This document shows positions 16,778 to 24,585 of a DNA stretch of 34,144 nt, one piece after another. The DNA lies in contig JAHEDJ010000001.1 of assembly GCA_024641325.1 (NCBI GenBank), positions 257,375 to 291,518 of the forward strand. Reading direction: 5' to 3'. The position numbers and the translations under genes were made by a program. This stretch comes from a bacterium. GTDB lineage: Bacteria; Actinomycetota; Acidimicrobiia; Spongiisociales; JAHEDJ01. Within the stretch, counting starts at the first letter, position 1. Every line of letters begins with the position of its first letter. Below the pieces are notes generated by a model. It saw only the letters and a program-made list of their open reading frames with translations. It was not told where the DNA came from and made no database searches.

Positions 16778-17965
16778 TCAGAGCGCGGTCAGTCGCTCGA
16801 CGACTGTCGCCCAGACAGATCCGGCCGGTGCTATCGGATCGAAGTGGTCGGCCCCGTCGATTTCGAGGAGCTCTACTTTTGTGCCCGGCCGGCGGGCCTC
16901 CTCGACGTAGGAGTGCGCGAATGAGATCGGCACCCGGTCGTCCTTCGTTCCATGAACGATGATGTGCGGCCGGTCGGCCGGTAGCAACCGGAGCGGAGAG
17001 GCCACCCGGTACGCTTCGTCACGCGGCGCCTTTCCCAGGAAACCGGCCACGGCCCCGTCACCCAGGTTGGTTGCTTCGGCGGCCTCGAGGTCTGTGATCC
17101 CGGCCAGCGAGACTGCCGCTCCGGGCAGCACTCGCGGCCCGGCCCCCGGATCGCCGTCCTTGAGGCGGTGACGGTTGGCGGCCCAAAGGGCCAGCTGGCC
17201 GCCCGCCGAGTGGCCGAGCACGATGACGCGCTGGAGATCGAGGTGGTCTTCGGCAGCCAACTCATCTAGGTGATCGATGGCGGCCGCCACGTCTTGCAGG
17301 GTGGCCGGATAACCGCCACCCATCCCGACCCGGCGGTATTCGATGTTCCACGTTGCGAAGCCCCTGGCGGCGAGATCGACTGCGAGAGCGTCCATGGTGT
17401 CGCGGGTCCATTGGTGCCGCCAGTATCCACCATGGATGAGAACGGCGACAGGGTGCGGTCCCCGGCCGTCGGGCAGGCGAAGGTCACCGACGTGGCTGTC
17501 GCCGGTGGCATATGGCAGTCCCCTGGGCGGTTGTGCCTCCCGGTGGACCAGATGCTCGATCGCCCAGCGGTAGCCGTCAACGCCGCGGCCGTAGATGGTG
17601 TGGAGGCACGCCGGCGTCACTACCGAATGGGCGCGCCACGGCTCTCGCTCCTTGATATTCGAGATGTGGACCTCGACAACCGGCAGTTCAATCGCCTCTA
17701 TTGCGTCGTGTACTGCGTAGGAGTAGTGCGTGAGGGCGCCGGGATTGAAGACGATCCCGTCCATGTCTTGGCGGGCCGCGTGCAGCCGATCGATCAGAAC
17801 ACCCTCATGGTTCGACTGGAACGCCTCGACCTCTAGCCCGTGAACCGCGCCCCAGTCTGCGCACAATTGATCGAGTTCGCCGAGCGTGGTGGATCCGTAC
17901 GTTTCGGGTTTCCGGGTCCCGAGCAGATTCAAGTTGGGACCGTTGAGGATGAGGATGCGACGCAT
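16778..17965 (-). CDS. aroQ: Type II 3-dehydroquinate dehydratase fused to an alpha/beta hydrolase
   Basis: 395 residues in one uninterrupted frame. Residues 1-145 are a complete AroQ: NGPNLNLLGTR, catalytic Tyr23, Asn74 and His80 in NPGALTHYS, and His100 in EVHISNIKERE. It should dehydrate 3-dehydroquinate to 3-dehydroshikimate in the shikimate pathway. Residues 150-395 are an alpha/beta hydrolase of the esterase/kynurenine-formamidase-like type: oxyanion HGGYW (178-182), nucleophile GHSAGG (Ser253), HGTKDDRVP (Asp343 region) and His374 in DGADHFD. Both active sites look intact. AroQ is normally a stand-alone protein of about 145 residues, so the fusion is unusual. The hydrolase substrate is unknown. 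Confidence 0.9.
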   Translation of the reverse strand: MRRILILNGPNLNLLGTRKPETYGSTTLGELDQLCADWGAVHGLEVEAFQSNHEGVLIDRLHAARQDMDGIVFNPGALTHYSYAVHDAIEAIELPVVEVHISNIKEREPWRAHSVVTPACLHTIYGRGVDGYRWAIEHLVHREAQPPRGLPYATGDSHVGDLRLPDGRGPHPVAVLIHGGYWRHQWTRDTMDALAVDLAARGFATWNIEYRRVGMGGGYPATLQDVAAAIDHLDELAAEDHLDLQRVIVLGHSAGGQLALWAANRHRLKDGDPGAGPRVLPGAAVSLAGITDLEAAEATNLGDGAVAGFLGKAPRDEAYRVASPLRLLPADRPHIIVHGTKDDRVPISFAHSYVEEARRPGTKVELLEIDGADHFDPIAPAGSVWATVVERLTAL

Positions 17966-18033
17966 GATGAGAACAGGCTACCGGCCGTTACCGGCCAAGG
18001 CCGCCGTGCATGCCCCGTCCGGCCCGATGGAAC

Positions 18034-18534
18034 TCATCCCCAACGAGACTGGGGTACCCAGAGATTGGCGTCGCCGGGTACGCCGTACTTGATCAGGGTG
18101 AAACACAACAAAGCCGCGGCCAGCGGGATCGGGTGGTCGGCCAACATCGAGTTCGATTCGAACGTGCCGAGTTCGGTCTCGTGCTCTCGGAGCGACCATC
18201 TGCGCAAACCGGCGCGGCGGCCCGCCGGGTACAGGTTGTAGGCAAAGGAGCGACCGTTGATGCCGTAGGACCGATTTCCGTGCGGTGCGGCCACCGCAAG
18301 CTTGCCTCCTGCGCACGTGACCATCGGCACTATGTAGGGGCCGGCTCCGGCCGCCGTTAGTCGCCATTCAGTCCCGCCGGGGAGATGAACCCTGCGACCT
18401 GTGCCGAAGAACACTCTGAACCATCCGCCTCGACCAAGCCGGGCGAGCACACGCCCGTCTTTTCCCTCAAAAACCGAGACCGGGAACAACCATCCCACGC
18501 GCCGTATCGACGCCGTGCCGAGAACAAACTCCAT
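18034..18534 (-). CDS. Hypothetical protein
   Basis: 166 residues, not recognised. The start MEFVLGTASIRRVGW has only a weak GAGAA upstream. The protein is mostly beta-strand-like, with many Gly and Arg residues (GRVLARLGRGGWFRVFFGTGRRVHL, SYGINGRSFAYNLYP). It ends with a hydrophobic stretch (HPIPLAAALLCFTLIKYGV) that could be one membrane helix or a buried strand. It is divergent from the ECF sigma operon and lies 68 nt upstream of the aroQ fusion on the same strand. No catalytic motif is visible. Confidence 0.65.
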   Translation of the reverse strand: MEFVLGTASIRRVGWLFPVSVFEGKDGRVLARLGRGGWFRVFFGTGRRVHLPGGTEWRLTAAGAGPYIVPMVTCAGGKLAVAAPHGNRSYGINGRSFAYNLYPAGRRAGLRRWSLREHETELGTFESNSMLADHPIPLAAALLCFTLIKYGVPGDANLWVPQSRWG

Positions 18535-18624
18535 TTCTCGAATGGTAGGCCGCCGACGCGCCGAACCCGTTGGCGCCGGCGGTCGGACCGGTGGGCGTGC
18601 GCCGGGAGAGCCATTTTCCGTTAG

Positions 18625-18655
18625 GTAAACCTTTCCTCGCGCCGATACGAGTTAC
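18625..18655 (+). promoter_or_regulatory. ECF-type promoter of the sigma operon
   Basis: GTAAACCTTT (18625-18634), 13 nt, CGAGTTAC (18648-18655), 50 nt before the GTG of the sigma gene. A copy with the same spacing is found upstream of the Ig-like gene at 7143-8498. ECF sigma genes commonly transcribe themselves, so autoregulation is the simplest reading. Confidence 0.75.
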
Positions 18656-18704
18656 GGGTATCACAACCCGCAGGGATATATGCGACGAGAGAGAGGCGTA
18701 CCGC

Positions 18705-19220
18705 GTGGTGCGGCACGTGGACGAGATGCAGGTGATAGCGCGGCCGGAACGGTTCGACGTGTTCTACCAGCGTGAGTATCGAGCAGTCGTCGGTCTGGCC
18801 TACGCGTTGTCCGGAAGCCGGCTGGCTGCAGAAGATCTTGCCCAGGAGGCGTTCATGACGGCACACCAGCACTGGGAGAAAGTCGGGATGTATGAGTCGC
18901 CCGGCGCCTGGGTACGGCGCGTCGTTTCCAACAAGTCGGTGTCCCTCTATCGGAGAAGGGCTGCGGAAGCCCGGGCACTCGCCCGAGTAGCCCTCGACCG
19001 TCAGATAGCGTTACCGCAACTCGCATCAAACGACGCCGAGTTTTGGCAGGCGGTCCGATCGCTGCCTAGGCGCCAGGCACAAGCCATCGCCCTCCATTAC
19101 CTCGAGGACCGTTCCGTCGCCGACGTGGCAGCGATTCTCGGTTGTACCGAGAGCACCGCCAGGGTTCACCTGCACAAGGGACGGAAGAACCTGGCCGGTC
19201 GATTGGGGGTGTCGGAATGA
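18705..19220 (+). CDS. ECF-subfamily RNA polymerase sigma factor
   Basis: 171 residues from the GTG at 18705, with GAGAGG 8 nt upstream (an ATG at 18726 is the alternative). Only regions 2 and 4 are present, as in ECF factors. Region 2 reads FDVFYQREYRAVVGLAYAL, then AEDLAQEAFMTAHQHWEKV and GAWVRRVVSNKSVSLYRRR. Region 4 reads LPRRQAQAIALHYLEDRSVADVAAILGCTESTARVHLHKGRKNL, a standard helix-turn-helix for the -35 element. Its stop overlaps the next ATG as ATGA. No zinc-binding anti-sigma gene follows; instead there is a single-pass Ig-like membrane protein, which may take that role. Confidence 0.93.
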   Translation: MVRHVDEMQVIARPERFDVFYQREYRAVVGLAYALSGSRLAAEDLAQEAFMTAHQHWEKVGMYESPGAWVRRVVSNKSVSLYRRRAAEARALARVALDRQIALPQLASNDAEFWQAVRSLPRRQAQAIALHYLEDRSVADVAAILGCTESTARVHLHKGRKNLAGRLGVSE

Positions 19221-20122
19221 CCCTCGATCAACGGGCCAGAGAAGCAACTGAAGGGCTGAGATCGACGGTGGCGGGGCACCCGCTGCTGCTGATGAATCCG
19301 GCCCCTCAGAGGGCGCCGATCCTGGCCAGAGCGGTGTCGTTTGCCGGAGCGTTCGTAGTGGTCATCATCGTCGGATACATGATGCTCCAGACCAACATGT
19401 TCGCGGCAGACGACGAGGCTGCCGAAACAACACCAACGACGTCGACCGTCGTGACGACGACCGTCGGTACTCCCGCAACAACGATGGCAGTGGTTCCGCC
19501 CGTCCCGTCCGAAGGCGGTGGCGTCGAATCGCCGCAACCCGGCGGCCAAACGCCGACCACCGAAACGGCAGATCTCAATCCGCCGGTACTCGTGATCTCG
19601 TCTCCGCTGGACGGTGATCGCCTGAAGGAAACGGCGGTCACCTTCGCCGGGACCACGGAACCGGGTGCGGTCGTCGCAGCCGGGCCGTATCAGGCCACGG
19701 TCGCCGCCGATGGATCGTGGTCGATCGTGCTGATGCTGAGTGAAGGAGGCAATAGAGCTTCGTTCACGGCAACGGACGCGGCCGGCAATTCCGCGGAGGC
19801 GTCGATCGTCGTCTATTACGACCCTCCTGAGACCAAACCCAAACTGCCTCCCGGCGAATGGGCGTTCACGGCGCATGCAACCTACGGCGAGTGTGCACTG
19901 AATCCGCCCTACGACGAGTACTACGGAACCGCCGCACCGGGCACCAAGATCCTCATTCTCTCCGACTTTGGATCGGGCTCGACGGTTGCCAATGCAGCGG
20001 GGGAGTGGTGGGTCAAGGTTGAGTTTCCGACTGCTCCATACGGCAAGGTGTTCGTAGTCAAGGCAAAGAACGAGACGACGTTCGAGAAGATCGCATTCGA
20101 GTTCGTGAGCCTGGTGAAGTGA
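19217..20122 (+). CDS. Single-pass Ig-like membrane protein coupled to the ECF sigma factor
   Basis: 301 residues; its ATG overlaps the sigma stop by 4 nt. It has a cytoplasmic tail of about 38 residues (MTLDQRAREATEGLRSTVAG...), one membrane helix (about 41-60), a Thr/Pro-rich linker, an Ig-like domain starting NPPVLVISSPLDGDRL, and one C-terminal module with NPPYDEYYGTAAPGT. Ig-like domain and module are clearly related to those of the 7143-8498 protein. The tail has no HxxxCxxC anti-sigma zinc motif and is shorter than usual anti-sigma domains. By position and topology it is a candidate regulator of the sigma factor, which is inference. Confidence 0.85.
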   Translation: MTLDQRAREATEGLRSTVAGHPLLLMNPAPQRAPILARAVSFAGAFVVVIIVGYMMLQTNMFAADDEAAETTPTTSTVVTTTVGTPATTMAVVPPVPSEGGGVESPQPGGQTPTTETADLNPPVLVISSPLDGDRLKETAVTFAGTTEPGAVVAAGPYQATVAADGSWSIVLMLSEGGNRASFTATDAAGNSAEASIVVYYDPPETKPKLPPGEWAFTAHATYGECALNPPYDEYYGTAAPGTKILILSDFGSGSTVANAAGEWWVKVEFPTAPYGKVFVVKAKNETTFEKIAFEFVSLVK

Positions 20123-20128
20123 GTGACG

Positions 20129-20330
20129 GCGATAGGCAAATGGCGATAGGCGATAGGCAGTAAGCGGTAGGCGATTGGCAGTAAGCGGTAGCCGTAAGCC
20201 GTAAGCCGTAGGCGATTGGCGATTGGCGATGGGCAATTGGCTCCCGGTTGAAGCCGGGGTCGGGTATACAGGCCATTGGCCGAGGGCCATAAGCTGCTTA
20301 TTGCTTATTGCTTATTGCCTTGTGCTGATG
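20129..20330. repeat. GC-phased heptanucleotide repeat arrays
   Basis: About 16 contiguous 7-bp units, each beginning with GC, run from 20129 to 20139 of the tract ending near 20240 (gcgatag, gcaaatg, gcgatag, gcagtaa, gcggtag, gcgattg, gccgtaa and so on), with one unit short by a base near 20085-20191. After about 30 bp of other sequence they resume at 20272 (gccattg, gccgagg, gccataa), then three gcttatt at 20296-20316, gccttgt and gctgatg to 20330. The tract fills the gap between two convergent genes and supplies the last codons and stop of the lipoate-ligase gene. The main continuous run is 20129-20239. Confidence 0.85.
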
Positions 20331-21047
20331 TTGCAGGTCTTGTGCCCGGCGTAGTGCCTCCTCCGGTATGGGAGCTTCCTCGAAGTCGGTCATCCGACGG
20401 AATGAGTGCAATACGGCTTTCTGTACGTCTTCCCAGGTGAGGCCTGGAACCGCGGAAGCGAGATCGCCCGATGTGGCGGGATCCCATTCGAGACCGAGGT
20501 CTCGATAGACGGGCACCAGGACGTCTGCGATGGCGGTTCCGTTGTCGACGACGAGCACCCCACCTACGTGGGCCGCACCGGCGATCAGGCGTTGACCGAC
20601 ACCCATGATCTTGGTAGACCCTCCCAGGTTGACGCTGAACTCACCGGGGCAGTACTCGCCCGGGACTTCGCCGATCCGGGCGTCTGCCCCCAGGGCGCGA
20701 AAAGCGTCGACCAGCAAACCCGAGAGCTTTTCGAAACGGTCGGTGATGGAATCGCGCGGCGACGGTGTCGGGATCGTCCACGCGAATGCGATCGTGTCCC
20801 GGTGAAAGACCGCGGCCCGACCACCAGCCATTCTGATCACAGACTCGTACCCGGCCCCTTCGGCAGAGGACACGGCCTTCGAGAACCCGCCCGTGACCGC
20901 GTCGCGCTTACCGAAGGCGACCACGTCGGCGGGTCGATACAAGCGCAAGGACTCGCCGTGGCGCCCTTCGGAAGCCATCCTGAGCAAGGCGTGCGAGACC
21001 GCCGTATCGAATGGTGGAGCATAAGACTCTGAGTACAAGGTGATCAT
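20298..21047 (-). CDS. Lipoate-protein ligase A family protein
   Basis: 249 residues from the ATG at 21047, with GGGGAAG 5 nt upstream; the longer frame to 21893 is antisense to the ABC gene. The biotin/lipoate ligase fold is visible. VIRMAGGRAAVFHRDTIAFAW corresponds to the R-x2-GG-x-VxH ligand loop. GGSTKIMGVGQR carries the catalytic Lys. Residues GVLVVDN follow. It should attach lipoate (or octanoate) to E2 or H proteins, but the substrate could be another acid. The last residues (HKAISNKQ) and the TAA are encoded by gcttatt repeats, so the tail has grown or changed by repeat insertion. It is divergent from the ABC exporter. Confidence 0.8.
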   Translation of the reverse strand: MITLYSESYAPPFDTAVSHALLRMASEGRHGESLRLYRPADVVAFGKRDAVTGGFSKAVSSAEGAGYESVIRMAGGRAAVFHRDTIAFAWTIPTPSPRDSITDRFEKLSGLLVDAFRALGADARIGEVPGEYCPGEFSVNLGGSTKIMGVGQRLIAGAAHVGGVLVVDNGTAIADVLVPVYRDLGLEWDPATSGDLASAVPGLTWEDVQKAVLHSFRRMTDFEEAPIPEEALRRAQDLQHQHKAISNKQ

Positions 21048-21152
21048 GGGAACTTCCCCGAAACGATGGGGCTCCTCATCGTAGACGGGAAATGCCGCAT
21101 GCCCGGCGGAGGTTAGGAACGGCTCCAGGCCTAGTCTTTCGCCCCAGACAGC

Positions 21153-21167
21153 AGGGAGACTCTCATT
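21153..21167 (+). promoter_or_regulatory. Ribosome binding site and ATT start of the ABC exporter
   Basis: AGGGAG (21153-21158), 6-nt spacer, ATT (21165-21167). No ATG, GTG or TTG lies in frame between the upstream stop (tag at about 21131) and the TTG at 21240, yet the intervening 25 codons read like the normal N-terminus of this exporter family. Confidence 0.6.
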
Positions 21168-23078
21168 TTCCACTCCGGGGGCTGGCACGCCCGCCTGACC
21201 TATGACGAAGACCAGGACCGCCCGCGGATCGATCGGGCCTTGCTGCGGCGAGTCTTCGCCTATGGGCGCCCCTATCTGAACTGGCTCATCGGTGTATTCG
21301 GCACGATCGCCGTCATTTCGGCGCTGAGCGTTGTCCCGCCGATTCTGATCCGGTATCTCGTGGATGATGCGATCCCGAACGGAGATTTGACGCTGCTCTC
21401 CTGGTTGGGTGCCGGGATGATCGCCGTCCCGCTGGTCAATGCGGTGCTGGGCACACTCCAGCGCTGGCTGAGCGCCCGGGCCGGAGAAGGAGTCATCTTC
21501 GACCTGCGACGGGAGCTGTTTGCCCACCTGCAAGGGATGTCGCTCCGGTTCTTCACTGCCACGCGCACCGGGGAATTGATATCGAGGATCAACAACGATG
21601 TGGTCGGCGCTCAGCAAGCCGTGACCGGCACGTTCATAACAATCGTTTCGAATGTCGTCTCCGTCGTATTCATCCTGATCGTGATGCTGCAGGCCGACTG
21701 GCGTCTGACCGCCCTCGCAATTGCCGCGTTGCCGCTGTTCGTCTTGCCAGCCAGGCGAGTAGCCAGGCTTCTCAGGCGGGTCGCCGAGGCACAGATGGAA
21801 CACAACGCAAATATGTCGGCCATTCTGCAGGAAGCGTTCAACGTGAGCGGCGCGCTCCTGATCAAGTTGTTCAATCGCAGTGCCGATGAGCAAGATCGGT
21901 TCAACGGTGAAGCAGCCCAGGTGCGCGACCTCGGCGTCCGGCGGGCTTTGATCGGCAGATGGTTCTTTGCGGCTCTCGGATTGGTCAGCGCGGTAGGTAC
22001 CGCGGCAGTCTTCTGGGTGGGCGGCTGGCTCGTCATCAACGGCGATCTCACGGTCGGGATCGTCGTCATGTTCTCGACACTTCTCACCCAGCTGTACGGG
22101 CCCTTGTCCGCCCTATCCAATGCTCGTGTTGAGTTCGCAACTTCTCTGGTCTCATTCGAAAGGGTCTTCGAAGTGATCGATCTGCCCCGTGAAATCCGCG
22201 AGGCAGACGGCGCGGAACATCTCGATCACGTTGAAGGCAGAATCCGATTCGATCATGTGTCGTTCCGCTATCAGACGGATAAGCCTGAAGGCCTGGCGCA
22301 GGTCAAGCGATTCGGCCGGGGAGCAACCGTCGAGCAGTCGATTCCGGAGACCACGACCGTGTCCACACGGGAATGGGCAATCGAGGACGTGTCCTTTGAG
22401 ATCGAGCCGGGAGAGCTGATCGCGTTGGTCGGTCCGAGTGGAGCCGGCAAGACCACGATCAGTTACCTCTTACCGCGCTTGTACGATGTTGCCCTGGGCT
22501 CGATCGAGATCGACGGCCACGACCTCAGGAACCTCACCCTCGACACCCTGTCGGAAGCGATCGGCGTGGTCACTCAGGAGGCCTACCTCTTTCACGACTC
22601 CATCGCGGCCAACTTGCGATACGCCCGTGACGGGGCGACGGCCGCCGAGGTGGAAGCCGCTACCCGTGCCGCCAACATCCACGACTTCATCGCGGGTCTT
22701 CCGGATGGTTATGAGACGGTCGTCGGCGAGCGTGGGTACAGGCTGTCGGGCGGAGAGAAACAGCGGCTCGCCCTTGCCCGGGTGATCCTCAAAGATCCGC
22801 GGATTCTCGTTCTCGATGAGGCAACGTCCCACCTGGATTCACAATCCGAGGCACTCATCCAAGATGCACTCGAGCGCGTCATGGAGGGAAGGACGTCGGT
22901 CGTCATCGCCCACCGGTTGTCCACGATTCTCGCCGCGGACCGCATCTTCGTGATCGACAATGGCTGCCTCGTTGAACAGGGCAACCACCGCACCCTCCTC
23001 GAGAAGGGAGGTCTATATGCCGATCTCTTCGAAACCCAGTTCCGCGGTGAAGAGGTTCAGCTCAATCCCGGTAGTTGA
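21165..23078 (+). CDS. ABC-type exporter, fused permease and ATPase (probable ATT start)
   Basis: 637 residues if started at ATT 21165, or 612 from TTG 21240. The extra 25 codons read WHARLTYDEDQDRPRIDRA just before LLRRVFAYGRPY, which fits the N-terminus of actinobacterial homologues as I recall them. About six membrane helices (to about residue 325) are followed by the ATPase domain. This has VSFRY, an insertion of about 30 residues before AIEDVSFEIEPGE, Walker A GPSGAGKTT (about 423-431), signature LSGGEKQR (about 527), Walker B ILVLDEATS and the H-loop IAHRLST. It forms a homo- or heterodimeric exporter of lipids or drugs; the substrate is unknown. Its 3' end overlaps yajQ on the other strand by 17 nt. 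Confidence 0.92.
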   Translation: MFHSGGWHARLTYDEDQDRPRIDRALLRRVFAYGRPYLNWLIGVFGTIAVISALSVVPPILIRYLVDDAIPNGDLTLLSWLGAGMIAVPLVNAVLGTLQRWLSARAGEGVIFDLRRELFAHLQGMSLRFFTATRTGELISRINNDVVGAQQAVTGTFITIVSNVVSVVFILIVMLQADWRLTALAIAALPLFVLPARRVARLLRRVAEAQMEHNANMSAILQEAFNVSGALLIKLFNRSADEQDRFNGEAAQVRDLGVRRALIGRWFFAALGLVSAVGTAAVFWVGGWLVINGDLTVGIVVMFSTLLTQLYGPLSALSNARVEFATSLVSFERVFEVIDLPREIREADGAEHLDHVEGRIRFDHVSFRYQTDKPEGLAQVKRFGRGATVEQSIPETTTVSTREWAIEDVSFEIEPGELIALVGPSGAGKTTISYLLPRLYDVALGSIEIDGHDLRNLTLDTLSEAIGVVTQEAYLFHDSIAANLRYARDGATAAEVEAATRAANIHDFIAGLPDGYETVVGERGYRLSGGEKQRLALARVILKDPRILVLDEATSHLDSQSEALIQDALERVMEGRTSVVIAHRLSTILAADRIFVIDNGCLVEQGNHRTLLEKGGLYADLFETQFRGEEVQLNPGS

Positions 23079-23547
23079 TGAACTGAAGCGGAATGCGATA
23101 GTCGAGTTCTTTGAGCGACGAGATGACTTCCTGGAGTTCGTCTCGCTTCTTTCCTGATATTCGCAAACGATCGCCCTGGATCTGTACCTGGACTTTCAGC
23201 TTCATGGTCTTCACGTGCTTGTTGAGTTCGCGCGCGGCTTCCTGGGCGATGCCCTGGTTCACTTTGAACTCGCTGCGATATCGGCCGCCGCCGACTTCCT
23301 TGGGTTCGCCGCCCCCGATCGCTTTGAGCGGAATCTTCCGGCGGATCAGTTTCTCTTTCAAGACGTCGACCGCGGCCCGCAGGCGATCCTCTGTGGACGA
23401 CTCGGTCACGATTTCTTCACCCTGGAGTACGACCGTGGTGTTGGTGCCTTTGAAGTCGTAGCGGGTAGAGGTCTCGCGCGCAGCCTGGTCGACCGCGTTA
23501 CGCACCTCCTGGAGATCTACTTCGGAGACAACGTCGAATGAAGGCAT
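23062..23547 (-). CDS. yajQ: YajQ-family nucleotide-binding protein
   Basis: 161 residues, full length. Family signatures are MPSFDVVSEVDLQEVRNAVDQA, RYDFKGT, GGGEPKEVGGGRYRSEFKVNQGI, KVQVQIQGDRLRISGKKRDELQ and the C-terminal PLQFINYRD. Members are small two-domain cytoplasmic proteins; some bind cyclic di-GMP and affect transcription, others were reported to bind RNA or tRNA. No partner is indicated here. It follows the alpha/beta hydrolase gene on the same strand (68-nt gap) and converges with the ABC exporter, overlapping its last 17 nt. Confidence 0.95.
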   Translation of the reverse strand: MPSFDVVSEVDLQEVRNAVDQAARETSTRYDFKGTNTTVVLQGEEIVTESSTEDRLRAAVDVLKEKLIRRKIPLKAIGGGEPKEVGGGRYRSEFKVNQGIAQEAARELNKHVKTMKLKVQVQIQGDRLRISGKKRDELQEVISSLKELDYRIPLQFINYRD

Positions 23548-23615
23548 GAGAGCGACCTTTTGTTGAGATACCTTGTGGAGATTCTACGGCAGGCCCGGTA
23601 TCGGAGGCTGAGGTG

Positions 23616-24506
23616 CTACTCGATGGTCGCCTCTGCTGCGCGAATGTGAGCCGAGATCTCATCGATCAGCCGATCCCACAACGAGGGCGGGAGATCGTGG
23701 CCCATCTCGTCGATAATCACCAACCGGGCGCCCGGAATCACCTCTGCCGTGTGCCGGCCACCAGAGACGTCGATCAGCGGATCCTGCGCACCGTGGATGA
23801 CCAGCGCCGGGGCCGAAATGCCGGAGACGTGGTCGGTTCTGTTGCCGGCCGCGTAGATAGCTGCCAACTGTCTACCCGTTCCGTCGGGATTGAACGAGCG
23901 ATCGAACGCGGCCCCGGCCTTCAGGCGCGCCCGCTCTTCGTCTAAGCGGGTCGTGCCGCCGAGCACCTTCTGTGCTCGTACCGATGCCTCGATGGCCGCG
24001 GCCCGGTCCTCCGGCGGTCGTTCGAACAACACCTGGACGGCCTCCGGTGTGGGTTGGCCTACTGCCCGGCTACCGGTAGATGACATGATCGAAGTCAGGG
24101 ACGAGACCCGTTCCGGATACTCAGCGGCAAGTGTTTGGGCAATCATGCCGCCCATCGAGACACCAACCAGATGAGCTCGTTCGATTCCAAGGTGATCCAT
24201 CAGACCCATCGCATCGGATGCCATATCCATGAGGCTGTACGGGACTTCGATCTTCTCACCGGCCAGGGCCCGACCGATGGCATTGGACAAGTCGAAGTTG
24301 GCTTCATTGAAACACGTTGAGAGTCCGACATCGCGATTGTCGAAGCGAACGACGAAGAAACCGCGGCCCGCCAGAAGTGAGCAGAACTCCTCGTCCCATC
24401 CAAGCATCTGGACGCCCAGGCCCTGGATTAAAAGCACAGCAGGGTCGGTACGTTGGCCGAATGTTTCGTAGCAAATGTCTGCGTTGGCAGTCTGCGCAAT
24501 ATCCAT
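23616..24506 (-). CDS. Alpha/beta hydrolase
   Basis: 296 residues from the ATG at 24506; the 68 codons further upstream run into the divergent methyltransferase gene and lack hydrolase features. Motifs: LLIQGLG (oxyanion region), RFDNRDVGLS, nucleophile elbow GVSMGGMIAQ, HGAQDP with the acid, and His in EMGHDLPPSLW. This layout resembles esterases of the aclacinomycin methylesterase (RdmC) type as well as generic carboxylesterases, so the substrate is open. The SD is weak (AGGA about 8 nt before the start). It probably shares a transcript with yajQ. Confidence 0.85.
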   Translation of the reverse strand: MDIAQTANADICYETFGQRTDPAVLLIQGLGVQMLGWDEEFCSLLAGRGFFVVRFDNRDVGLSTCFNEANFDLSNAIGRALAGEKIEVPYSLMDMASDAMGLMDHLGIERAHLVGVSMGGMIAQTLAAEYPERVSSLTSIMSSTGSRAVGQPTPEAVQVLFERPPEDRAAAIEASVRAQKVLGGTTRLDEERARLKAGAAFDRSFNPDGTGRQLAAIYAAGNRTDHVSGISAPALVIHGAQDPLIDVSGGRHTAEVIPGARLVIIDEMGHDLPPSLWDRLIDEISAHIRAAEATIE

Positions 24507-24585
24507 ACCTAGATCCTGGAGCCTGTCGCGGCCCAGGTCAAACACCGGGCAGGGCGTCGGTGCCGTGGTACGTTGCCCTTCGGGC

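Noticed and set aside
20129..20330. Repeat tract as a CRISPR array
   Set aside because: Units are 7 bp, contiguous and degenerate, without spacers, and no cas genes are present.
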